Both the position numbers and the translations under genes were made by a program. From positions 1 to 27,355 of the forward strand of contig DJGZ01000049.1 of the NCBI GenBank assembly GCA_002433025.1: DNA of 27,355 bases. Reading direction: 5' to 3'. Under the pieces are notes generated by a model. That model was not told where the DNA came from and did no database searches. It saw nothing but the letters and a program-made list of their open reading frames with translations. This document shows positions 1 through 7,290 of the stretch, piece after piece (position 1 is the first letter of the stretch; each line of letters begins with the position of its first letter). This DNA is from Bacteroidales bacterium UBA5833. GTDB lineage: Bacteria; Bacteroidota; Bacteroidia; Bacteroidales; Lentimicrobiaceae.

Positions 1-272
1 TTTGTCTTAGAATACTATCGGGACACACAAAAGAATTTTATCTCAGTTATTAAACCCCTGAAAAATTGAATAGCTGATTAGCCATCAAACTTTTTTTAGT
101 ATCCGGGATCTCTTTTCCTGCAATAATTTTGTGTTCTTCTGAGCCCCGATGGCGATCGGGATCGTGCTTCTGTGGCAAAAAAAACAAAAAGCACATCATA
201 TAATGAACTACCCCGGAGGGCCGTTTAGTTTCGTCAGTGATCACCGGCAGCAAAGCATCAGGGCAGAAAATG
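1..272. other. Intergenic stretch at the window edge, no supported gene
   Basis: This stretch lies beyond the terminator of the radical SAM locus and holds no gene I can support. A GTG-started minus-strand frame runs through it from 376 to 50, but it crosses the terminator hairpin and overlaps the cysteine-rich peptide gene out of frame, so I do not call it. A small inverted repeat, CCCGAT-GGCG-ATCGGG, sits at 145-160 without a T-run. Confidence 0.5.
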
Positions 273-303
273 AAAAAAAAATGATGCTGCCGGGGCAGCA
301 TCA
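273..303 (-). terminator. Intrinsic terminator closing the radical SAM/Cys-peptide locus
   Basis: On the minus strand, a GC-rich hairpin (arms 282-290 and 295-303, 9 bp, 4-nt loop) is followed directly by nine T residues (281-273, from the A-run on the plus strand). It begins 23 nt after the stop codon of the 29-residue cysteine peptide. That is where the terminator of that gene, and probably of the whole operon, would be expected. Confidence 0.85.
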
Positions 304-326
304 CTTCAATGGGGTTGACAGGTGAA

Positions 327-416
327 CTAATTGTTGCACTTGCAACCGCCGCAATGATCACAGCATGCGTAAACACCTTTTTTCACGGTTTTTACCTTAA
401 ATACAACAGTAATCAT
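327..416 (-). CDS. Small cysteine-rich peptide, probable substrate of the adjacent radical SAM enzymes
   Basis: A 29-codon ORF (ATG at 416-414, TAG at 329-327). Residues 1-17 form a basic, valine-rich stretch (VFKVKTVKKGVY) and residues 17-29 read ACCDHCGGCKCNN, with cysteines at 18, 19, 22, 25 and 27. The frame is closed upstream by TAA at 452-450, with no other ATG or GTG start in between, and no strong Shine-Dalgarno is seen, as is usual in Bacteroidota. The gene lies 196 nt downstream of two radical SAM/SPASM genes on the same strand and 23 nt before an intrinsic terminator. Known radical SAM/SPASM maturases often act on short Cys-rich precursors encoded next to them, forming thioether or other crosslinks. 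A precursor role here is inference. No typical GG leader is seen, and it could instead be a small metal-binding peptide. Confidence 0.6.
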   Translation of the reverse strand: MITVVFKVKTVKKGVYACCDHCGGCKCNN

Positions 417-612
417 GGCAGGATAACTTTTGATGATGCCTACTTCTTTTTACAGTAGTCGTTCGGCATGTTTCTACTCGTGTGCACCGGGGTGCCGCAG
501 ATGCAAATATCTGATAAAATTTACCGTTTGTCCAGCGAAACTTTAACTTTCAGGTTATTTATTCTGATTCTAAGTAAGGACTCCGGACGCTTACCCTGAA
601 GTTGTTCCCGGC

Positions 613-2025
613 TCAACCAACGGAATAAACAGGTGAGATTTCATTTTCTCCTGCTGAAAGGATTTGCAGTATATCCTCACCATTTTTGCGGAAATGCCTG
701 CGTTGCACCCTGCCGGTCAGTTCCCGGGCCACCAGTTCACGGGTAAAACCGCAGAGCACCTCCAGGCGGGCCTCATCATACAGATCGTTGGGGCACATGC
801 AACCGCCGGCGCAGTACCATTTGGCAAAACAATGTTCACATTTGTTAAAACTGTAGACATTTTCGCTGCAGATGGCCGAGAATTTTTCCTGATCAAAACA
901 TAGCTTTCCCTGGTCGTCTGCCCGGCCATATACCCGTTTTTCAAAAGATTTTTCGAGGGGGGACGACACGCAATAGCAAATGGTAAGGTCGCCCCGGGGG
1001 GTAAGGGTAAGTTTGGGCGGGCAGCCGCGGTCGAGAATTTCCCCAACATTGTTAAGGATGCGGCACTCTATGATACAGCCCTTTTCGCGGGCCATCTGCC
1101 TTACGCGGAATATTTCCCGGGTGTATTTTACATAAAAACCGCGTAAATCCTGCGCTGTAGCGAATATTCCGGGATCCACCACCGGCTCAAAGATCATCAA
1201 CTTTATATCGGGAAAACGCCTGAACATCAAACCGGCCATCTGATCCATCCTTTCCACGTTTTCAGGGGTGATGGTTGCATTCACCGAAGGCTGATGCCCG
1301 TTTCTGATCAGGCAATCGAGCGTGGCCATCACCTGATCGTAATGCCCGCGCTGTTTTTGCTGCACATCCTCCAGGATATCAAACGAAATATTTGGCAATA
1401 CCCTGTGTGCTTTAAGGAAAGCGGCCATTTCATCATTCATCACGGTTCCATTGGTAATCAGGGTAATATCCACCCTGAAGCCCTGCTCTGCTGCCCTTTT
1501 CCCGGCATATTCAATCCCCTTTTTCACCATTTCCCACTCAAGCAGCGGCTCTCCACCCCCGATAAACGAAATGGTAAGGTAGCGGCTTTTCAGCCGGCCG
1601 GCATCGATGAAATACTCAAGCGTTCCTTTGAGCTTCTCCCAGCCAAGGCGATCTGCCGAACGGCCGGCCGCAGCGTAGCAGTATGAACACGAAAGGTTAC
1701 ACGCCTGGGTGGGCAGTATGGATAGTTTTTGCAGGTCCTGTGGGGCGGATATCCGGGCAATTCTGTCTCCGGCAGGGATAATGCGGCTTAGTGCTTCTGC
1801 GGCTGTGGCAAGTTGATGATTGACGTATCGGTTATTGTCCTGCCGGAGCAGAGAATCAAGCTGCTGCACCACATCGCCCTTTGCCAATAGCATAGCATTG
1901 GCCAGGGGTGACAATACCAGCCAGACATCCTCTTGCGTTTTAATAAAATAAACATCCCCCTGCTCCAGCGGGATAAAAAAATCTTTTATGTCATGAGCTG
2001 TGGTTTTCATCATCCGGGCATTCAC
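613..2025 (-). CDS. Radical SAM/SPASM peptide maturase (second of a tandem pair)
   Basis: A 470-residue protein. Residues 1-105 form an N-terminal module (segment VWLVLSPLANAMLLAKGDV) like the region before the core in many peptide-modifying radical SAM proteins. The radical SAM cluster motif CNLSCSYCY has Cys109, 113 and 116. A GGGEP SAM-binding motif follows about 45 residues later. A C-terminal SPASM-type region (about 330-435) has many cysteines, including CEHC, WYC, GGC and a final LCGF, suited to auxiliary Fe-S clusters. It is clearly paralogous to the gene just upstream. The chosen GTG start overlaps the upstream TGA in a GTGA arrangement (2022-2025), suggesting translational coupling; ATG at 2013 or 2010 is an alternative. 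It probably modifies the Cys-rich peptide encoded downstream (inferred). The exact subfamily is not determined. Confidence 0.9.
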   Translation of the reverse strand: MNARMMKTTAHDIKDFFIPLEQGDVYFIKTQEDVWLVLSPLANAMLLAKGDVVQQLDSLLRQDNNRYVNHQLATAAEALSRIIPAGDRIARISAPQDLQKLSILPTQACNLSCSYCYAAAGRSADRLGWEKLKGTLEYFIDAGRLKSRYLTISFIGGGEPLLEWEMVKKGIEYAGKRAAEQGFRVDITLITNGTVMNDEMAAFLKAHRVLPNISFDILEDVQQKQRGHYDQVMATLDCLIRNGHQPSVNATITPENVERMDQMAGLMFRRFPDIKLMIFEPVVDPGIFATAQDLRGFYVKYTREIFRVRQMAREKGCIIECRILNNVGEILDRGCPPKLTLTPRGDLTICYCVSSPLEKSFEKRVYGRADDQGKLCFDQEKFSAICSENVYSFNKCEHCFAKWYCAGGCMCPNDLYDEARLEVLCGFTRELVARELTGRVQRRHFRKNGEDILQILSAGENEISPVYSVG

Positions 2026-3338
2026 AGGTGCTGGTTTTTCAGTTTCCGGATCAGCAGATTGTAAAGCATTTCGCGGTGAAAATTACAAACTTCGCGAAAC
2101 TGCTCTTCACTGAAATGATCGCGGCAGGCCATGCAGCCGCCGCCGCAGTGCCAGCGTGCAAAACAGTCGTTGCATTCGCTGAAATGCGCGGCATTGTATT
2201 GAAGGAGCCGGTCAAATTTCGCCTGATCCATATCCGGCTTGCCCGATAAAGTCACGCTCCCGTAACAGTACCTGTCATAAGCCGGATCGGATGGTGATGA
2301 AACTTTATGACACAAACTCAGGGTACCTTCGGCCGTAAGGCAGAGGTATCCCGGGCAGAAACGGTCACGCAGCCGGCTGAACTTTTCCAGGATGGAATTT
2401 CCCGTTTCCAGTCCTTTGTCGCGGAAAGCCTCCATAGCCTCGAAATAATTCCGTGTAAAACTGCTATAGAAAGCCGACAGATCTTCAGTGCCCGCAAAAA
2501 GACGCTTATCCATCACCGGATCGAAATTCACTTTTTTGACTTCCGGGAAGGATTGATGCACCGCTTCCAGCATTTCCTCCATGCGTTCCACCCCGGCGGG
2601 AGTGATGGTGGCAAAGATTTCAGGGATAATCCCCCGGCCGATCAGCGATCGTATATGCTGATGTACCCGTTGATAGGCGCCCCTTTGCATTTGCTGAAGC
2701 TCTTCAAGGATTTCGAAAGAAACGCATACCCTGATCCGGTGGCGGAGCAATGTCCGGATAATTTCTTCATTCAGGATGCTGCCGTTGGTAATGATCCTGA
2801 TGTAGAGTTTAAAGCCGTGCTCAGCTGCCAGCGTTGCGGCGTAGTCCAGTCCTCCGCTGATCAGGGGCCAGGAGAGCATGGGCTCGCCTCCTCCGGCAAT
2901 CAGGATGTTCAGCTCACAGGGCTCAATGCGCGCAGGATCAATGAAGTACCTGAGCATCGCCCTGAGCGCTTCCGGGCTTAACTCGCTGTCGGAACGCCCT
3001 TTTGCCGAATAGCAGTATGAACAGGAAAAATTGCATTTCTGGTTGGGAAGGATGGAAAGGGTGTCGCCCTGGCCGGGCACTTTGTAATGATGCAGCACCT
3101 GTTCCCTGCCGAACGCGAACAGGCCTTCGGGCAACTGCGCTGCACCGGGTAACGTCGCGGCGGACATCCTGCCGGCGATCACTTCCTGCAGCATCCGTAC
3201 ATCCCCGCGCTCAACAACAGCAACATATCCCGACAAAGGAGAGAACAAAAGCATTCCGCCCCCGGCAGTAGCCAGATCCTCTTCCCTGACCGGAACCGCA
3301 TACACGCCCGCTTCACTGAGTGTTAAATAATCTGACAT
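2022..3338 (-). CDS. Radical SAM/SPASM peptide maturase (first of a tandem pair)
   Basis: A 438-residue protein with the same architecture as its downstream paralog. The N-terminal module contains LLFSPLSGYVAVVERGDV (about 30-48). The radical SAM motif CNFSCSYCY has Cys102, 106 and 109, and the SAM-binding GGGEP follows. The SPASM region ends CNDCFARWHCGGGCMACRD and VCNF. The paralogs align along nearly their whole length with shared blocks such as YFID, ITNG, QRG and ATITP, pointing to an old tandem duplication. It starts at ATG 3338 and is the first gene of the minus-strand operon. Both copies keep all motif cysteines, so each is probably catalytic and they may act on different positions or at different steps. 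It is divergent from the His-rich protein gene at 3629. The reaction chemistry cannot be read from sequence. Confidence 0.9.
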   Translation of the reverse strand: MSDYLTLSEAGVYAVPVREEDLATAGGGMLLFSPLSGYVAVVERGDVRMLQEVIAGRMSAATLPGAAQLPEGLFAFGREQVLHHYKVPGQGDTLSILPNQKCNFSCSYCYSAKGRSDSELSPEALRAMLRYFIDPARIEPCELNILIAGGGEPMLSWPLISGGLDYAATLAAEHGFKLYIRIITNGSILNEEIIRTLLRHRIRVCVSFEILEELQQMQRGAYQRVHQHIRSLIGRGIIPEIFATITPAGVERMEEMLEAVHQSFPEVKKVNFDPVMDKRLFAGTEDLSAFYSSFTRNYFEAMEAFRDKGLETGNSILEKFSRLRDRFCPGYLCLTAEGTLSLCHKVSSPSDPAYDRYCYGSVTLSGKPDMDQAKFDRLLQYNAAHFSECNDCFARWHCGGGCMACRDHFSEEQFREVCNFHREMLYNLLIRKLKNQHL

Positions 3339-3628
3339 AGCAAGGTCAAAGATGAAAAGGATTTCGGAATTATCACAGTTTTTCAGGGGTTTTTCATCAA
3401 CCCCTTATTGAAAAAGGCTTTTCCACCTTACTATTTGCGAAAAATATTCCCTGATTTGCTGCACATGGCATTTCCGGCAGGTTTTAATACAGTATCCCGT
3501 TGAACGAAACTGTTTCTTTTGTTCATTCCTTTATTATCAACCATTTTCAGGGTTCGGTTGTTAATGCATGCGAAACATAAATTGCACACTCCACACCTTT
3601 GTGCAAACTGATTTACTTATTGCATCCG
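3339..3628. promoter_or_regulatory. Divergent intergenic region with an inverted repeat
   Basis: This 290-bp AT-rich spacer lies between the minus-strand radical SAM operon and the plus-strand His-rich protein gene, so it should hold both promoters. A 7-bp inverted repeat (AGGGGTT at 3385-3391, AACCCCT at 3399-3405) has no T-run, which fits an operator or mRNA hairpin better than a terminator. A short GAAAAAG/CTTTTTC repeat follows. On the minus strand CATCTTTG, one mismatch from the Bacteroidetes -7 element, lies just before ATG 3338, but no good -33 element accompanies it, so I do not call exact promoters. Confidence 0.35.
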
Positions 3629-4129
3629 ATGAATACAAAAACACTCCTCTTACTGATTGCAACACTTTCATGCCCCCCTTTGCTGAATGCCCAGGAGGAA
3701 AGGCATTCCGGACACGGCGGACATGCACATCACCACGACTACAGGCACGAAATCGGCGTTGTTAACTCCATTGCGTGGTTTCCGGATGAGAGTGAGCAGG
3801 CCTATTCCCTGCACCTGCACTATATGTATAGCCTGAGAAACGGGCGTTTTGGCATTGGTGCCGGGTATGAAAGAATTTTTGATGAACATGGTCATCACTG
3901 GCTTGGGCTGGCCGGAGCCTACCGGCCTTTCGGGCATTTCAGTATAATTCTGGCTCCGGGTCTGGCCTTTGAAGATGAACACCCCGACGAATTAAGGTTT
4001 ACCACCCACCTGGAAGTATTGTATGAATTTCCGCTGGGTCCTTTCCATATCGGACCGGTGCTGAGTGCCGGCATCGACACCAGGCATCATCATTTCGGGG
4101 CAGGCCTGCACATTGCCATAGGCTTCTGA
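3629..4129 (+). CDS. Small secreted His-rich protein, possibly an outer-membrane beta-barrel
   Basis: A 166-residue protein starting at ATG 3629. The frame opens further upstream, but this start gives a clean type I signal peptide (MNTKTLLLLIATLS..., likely cleavage after NA at about 21). The mature N-terminus is a histidine-rich segment, HSGHGGHAHHHDYRHE (about 26-41). The rest alternates hydrophobic and polar residues in short strands (for example FGIGAGYERIF, HFSIILAPGLAFE, GPVLSAGI) and ends in aromatic F, as small outer-membrane barrels do. The His cluster suggests metal binding (inference). I do not recognise a family. It is divergent from the radical SAM operon and convergent with the transglutaminase lipoprotein, and no terminator is visible after it. 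Confidence 0.75.
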   Translation: MNTKTLLLLIATLSCPPLLNAQEERHSGHGGHAHHHDYRHEIGVVNSIAWFPDESEQAYSLHLHYMYSLRNGRFGIGAGYERIFDEHGHHWLGLAGAYRPFGHFSIILAPGLAFEDEHPDELRFTTHLEVLYEFPLGPFHIGPVLSAGIDTRHHHFGAGLHIAIGF

Positions 4130-4213
4130 GTCGCTCCCGGAAATGAATCTCCGTCAGCATCTTTGTGAAACCGGCTTGTTAAATGATGAACATCAGAAAA
4201 TCACTCCGGTAAC

Positions 4214-6877
4214 CTATTTCTCCGCTTCCCTGAGTTGCTTAAGCAGCTGATCGCCAAGTCCGATGCGGTATCCTTCGGAGTGCCAGCTGATCTCTCCCCT
4301 GGCGTTGATCACGGCCACCACGGGCCACTGAGGAATTCCGTCGATTGAACAAACGGTGCTGACCGCGGCGGCCACCTCCCCTCCGGCATCATGCCCGAAC
4401 AGCGCAGCGCCAGGCAAATCGCGGTAAACCGACGGCGAAAATGTGCGCGACAACTTATCAGCGGCCACCAGAAACAACACCCTGCCTCCCCACTGATCAA
4501 GGGCGGTTTTCACAGCCCTGATATCCTCCATCAGGTGTTTGGTCGGCTCCTTTGAGGGATCGATCAGCGCCACCACCAACCCCTTTTCACCCGACATGAA
4601 AGCGAGTTTTATGGTTTCTCCGCCTTCCAGCCCACGGAATGATGCACTCAGGTCGGCTTTACCCAGGATACCCGATTTTTCGGTGGCGGCAGCCAGGCTG
4701 ATGTCTACCACCCGCGTCTTCCCTTCACTGACCCTGAAATATGAAATGCCTGCAACCACCTCTCCCCCGCTCTGCCGGTTGCCGGTGATCAGCCGGTAAT
4801 AGCCGGTATCTACCGATACGGTGGCGGGAAACTTCAGCAGTGAAGCGTCATACTCATAATCCAGGGTTACAAAACGGCCCCTGTCGTAGCGGGCAATGGT
4901 GTAATGCACATAATAACGGGGCACAAAGTCTTTATCGTCCGAAAGATTGCGGAAGGTGACACTGCCGCGGGGAACAGAACCCTTACCGGACTGAGCGGCA
5001 AAAAACACATCGTGCCACTCACCGGAGTTAAAATATTGCGGCCGCCGGGTGGCTGGCTCCAGGCGGGCAGGGATGCCAAAACTGCGGCTGATAGCTACAA
5101 ACAGCAGGTTGCGCGAATACTCATCAGCCCGGCCCAGCTGCAGCATTCCCTCAGGGATCAGCGGCACACCATAATAGTTGTTGATCGTATCCGGTAAAAT
5201 GTTGGCTGCAATCCACTCCCTGATTTTGATGGGATCTGAACGGAATTCCTCAGCCACATCAGCCGGGAACACCCGCTGTATATAACTGCGCCAGCCGGTA
5301 ACAAACTCCTTCCCGATGCGCGGCGAAAGGATGTAACGGTGGTAATCTTCTTCCGGAAGCGCCTGCACAGGCTGATAGGTCTTGAGCGCTTCCAGATGGT
5401 CAGTCAGCGTGGAAGCCTGAATATCATGAAGGTCCTTTTCCGAAATATTGGCCAGCAACGCCATGCCGGTTTCCCGGTCTCCGGGCTTCAGACTCCTGAC
5501 AAAGTTGCTGATCTCAGGCCAGTTGCCACGGCTGAGCGAAAGAAATCTCCATAGTTCAGCAGGGTTAAGGTTATGACCGGTAGCCAGCTGCGCCCCGGCA
5601 ATGGAATCAATAAAAGTCGCGATGTAGATGGCCCTGATGGAATCTTCCTGAAGCAGGCGGATATTGTTCCGGGCGGCAAGCAATGAATCTGCAGGAGGAA
5701 CGGCTTGTCTCACCGGAGGATAAAGTGTATAAACCCCTTCCGGGAAGAATGTGGAAGCATCCCCCAGCCGCACCTCAACGGTATCCTTTTCATCGGCGCG
5801 CACCAGGGCGGAATTGGAAATTCCCTGATGGGAAATATGCAGCATCAGGTCGCCGAATCCGGTGGTGACGGCACAGGTGCCGTTCTCCGCTGTATATTGA
5901 GTTACGATGGGGTAAAACTCTGCATAATTATACAACCCAAACTCCACCCTGGCGCCCGGCACAGGTGCACCCTCAGTACCGGTCACTTTAACGGGAAGGG
6001 TTTTAACGCGGGTATAGTTCTTTAAAAGGTTAAGCCTGGCATAGCATTCCCGGCTCTCCACCACTTCCTCGCTGCCGTTGTATTTGCCAAAAACAAAGGT
6101 GTGGGTCATCATGGCGCGCTTCACGGGTTCGGCAAACCAGGCCAAATCGAGGGCCGGCTCCGGTTCGCAGGCGCCCAGGAAATGCCAGTTGCCGTCAATC
6201 CACACTTCCACCCAGGCATGATTGTCGTCGGTATGGGCCCAGCGCGGGGTATACACCTGACGGGCAGGGATACCCACGGAACGCATGGCCGACACAGTAA
6301 AGGTGGATTCCTCACCGCAACGCCCGAACGCGGTGCGCACGGTGGTCAACGGACCCGATGTCCGTTCATCGGTCGATTTGTAGATCACCTTTTCGTGACA
6401 CCAGTGGTTGACTTCCAGGGCCGCTTCCGCCATCGCCATTCCGGCAATTCGGTCCTTCAGTTCCCTGAAAAACACCTGACGCGCGGTATCGGTATATTCA
6501 TTGTTCACCCGGTAAGGCAATACAAAATGCAGAAAAATATCCTCAGGAACGGAAGCCCCCCAGCTGAAAAACGAGCGGGCTTCCAGCGCCGTCTTTACCT
6601 GCTTCAGGTAATAGGTGCCGTCGTGCATGGCCAGATCGCTCAGCGGCATAAAGGCATACAGAAATTCCAGCCCCTCTTTCTCTTCCAAACTCAGATCCTT
6701 TTCAAAAACGCTGAAAAGCACCGAATCGCGCCCTGCAGCCATGGACTTCCGGGTCAGGAAGTGGGAATGCACCGCCTCGCGGTAGGCCTTGTCCTGAATG
6801 AGATGGCTGCCCGAACCGGGGCCATTGCAGGATACTATGCTTAAGATCAGAAGAATAGGTAAAATCATCTGCTTCAT
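4214..6877 (-). CDS. Large transglutaminase-domain lipoprotein with thioredoxin-like C-terminus
   Basis: An 887-residue protein with a lipoprotein signal (ILSIVSC, lipidated Cys17), so probably anchored in the envelope. A transglutaminase-like domain at about 145-245 keeps Cys187 (GRCGEES) and His220 (DDNHAW), with acidic residues after GNWHFLGACEPE. A carboxypeptidase-regulatory-like beta domain follows at about 295-370. A second transglutaminase-like domain at about 550-630 repeats the pattern (GRADEYSRN, then GIPAR), but Ala584 replaces the nucleophile, so it looks inactive. The last about 125 residues (762-885) resemble a thioredoxin/AhpC fold (VVALIDPSKEPT, then IPQWPVVAVINARGEI) without a CXXC motif. 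It is a single-gene unit starting at ATG 6877. Catalysis could be proteolysis or acyl transfer; the substrate is unknown. Confidence 0.85.
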   Translation of the reverse strand: MKQMILPILLILSIVSCNGPGSGSHLIQDKAYREAVHSHFLTRKSMAAGRDSVLFSVFEKDLSLEEKEGLEFLYAFMPLSDLAMHDGTYYLKQVKTALEARSFFSWGASVPEDIFLHFVLPYRVNNEYTDTARQVFFRELKDRIAGMAMAEAALEVNHWCHEKVIYKSTDERTSGPLTTVRTAFGRCGEESTFTVSAMRSVGIPARQVYTPRWAHTDDNHAWVEVWIDGNWHFLGACEPEPALDLAWFAEPVKRAMMTHTFVFGKYNGSEEVVESRECYARLNLLKNYTRVKTLPVKVTGTEGAPVPGARVEFGLYNYAEFYPIVTQYTAENGTCAVTTGFGDLMLHISHQGISNSALVRADEKDTVEVRLGDASTFFPEGVYTLYPPVRQAVPPADSLLAARNNIRLLQEDSIRAIYIATFIDSIAGAQLATGHNLNPAELWRFLSLSRGNWPEISNFVRSLKPGDRETGMALLANISEKDLHDIQASTLTDHLEALKTYQPVQALPEEDYHRYILSPRIGKEFVTGWRSYIQRVFPADVAEEFRSDPIKIREWIAANILPDTINNYYGVPLIPEGMLQLGRADEYSRNLLFVAISRSFGIPARLEPATRRPQYFNSGEWHDVFFAAQSGKGSVPRGSVTFRNLSDDKDFVPRYYVHYTIARYDRGRFVTLDYEYDASLLKFPATVSVDTGYYRLITGNRQSGGEVVAGISYFRVSEGKTRVVDISLAAATEKSGILGKADLSASFRGLEGGETIKLAFMSGEKGLVVALIDPSKEPTKHLMEDIRAVKTALDQWGGRVLFLVAADKLSRTFSPSVYRDLPGAALFGHDAGGEVAAAVSTVCSIDGIPQWPVVAVINARGEISWHSEGYRIGLGDQLLKQLREAEK

Positions 6878-7290
6878 ATCAATTCGTTTTAATGGCGGTG
6901 AAAATTATAAATGTTTACCGAATGTGGGCCTGTTTTTCTGACAAAGATGCTTATTTCACTAGAAATTTCATCAGTGAAGTCCGCCAAAATCAAGGTATAT
7001 TCAAACCTTCGCCATTTCCTTTTTTATAATCTTTCTAAACTGACAAAAAATATTGATTATTCTGAATTTCATGTCCAAATCCTTTTAATATTGCAAACCG
7101 GAATCAGTATTTAGCACAAAAGCCTTTCCCGGAATATAGCAGCGGTAAAGAATATAATGGATAAATTGCGGAAAAGGCATAGATATAAGAGCGGATAATT
7201 TTCATTTATTGAAGGATAAATTCCTGGATTTAAGTGGCTTCAGCTCCCAAAATATTTCTTATGCGAATGTCAAACAATGTCCGTATATAT
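6878..7290. other. Divergent intergenic region
   Basis: An AT-rich stretch of 413 bp between the divergent transglutaminase lipoprotein and MORN-repeat genes, expected to hold both promoters. TAATTTTC on the minus strand just upstream of ATG 6877 and TAATTTTC on the plus strand near 7196 each differ by one base from the Bacteroidetes -7 element. Neither has a convincing TTTG at the right distance. Short open frames here have no coding character. I see no RNA gene or terminator. Confidence 0.4.

Noticed and set aside
145..160. CCCGAT-GGCG-ATCGGG inverted repeat as terminator or mobile-element end
   Set aside because: No T-run on either strand, no matching second copy noticed, and no adjacent transposase.
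50..376. GTG-started 108-codon minus-strand frame
   Set aside because: It runs straight through the intrinsic terminator hairpin and T-run and overlaps the Cys-rich peptide in another frame; its translation has no recognisable character.
440..469. Nine-codon minus-strand mini-ORF (MPNDYCKKK)
   Set aside because: Too short to support as a gene; one Cys and Lys-rich end could be chance. Mentioned only as part of the gap before the peptide gene.
2307..2981. Long plus-strand frame (224 codons) inside the first radical SAM gene
   Set aside because: Antisense to a clearly conserved enzyme with all motifs; long antisense frames are expected from GC-rich codon use.
6101..6844. Plus-strand frame of 247 codons antisense to the transglutaminase lipoprotein
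   Set aside because: It opposes the well-supported lipoprotein gene through its signal and catalytic motifs and its translation shows no domain.
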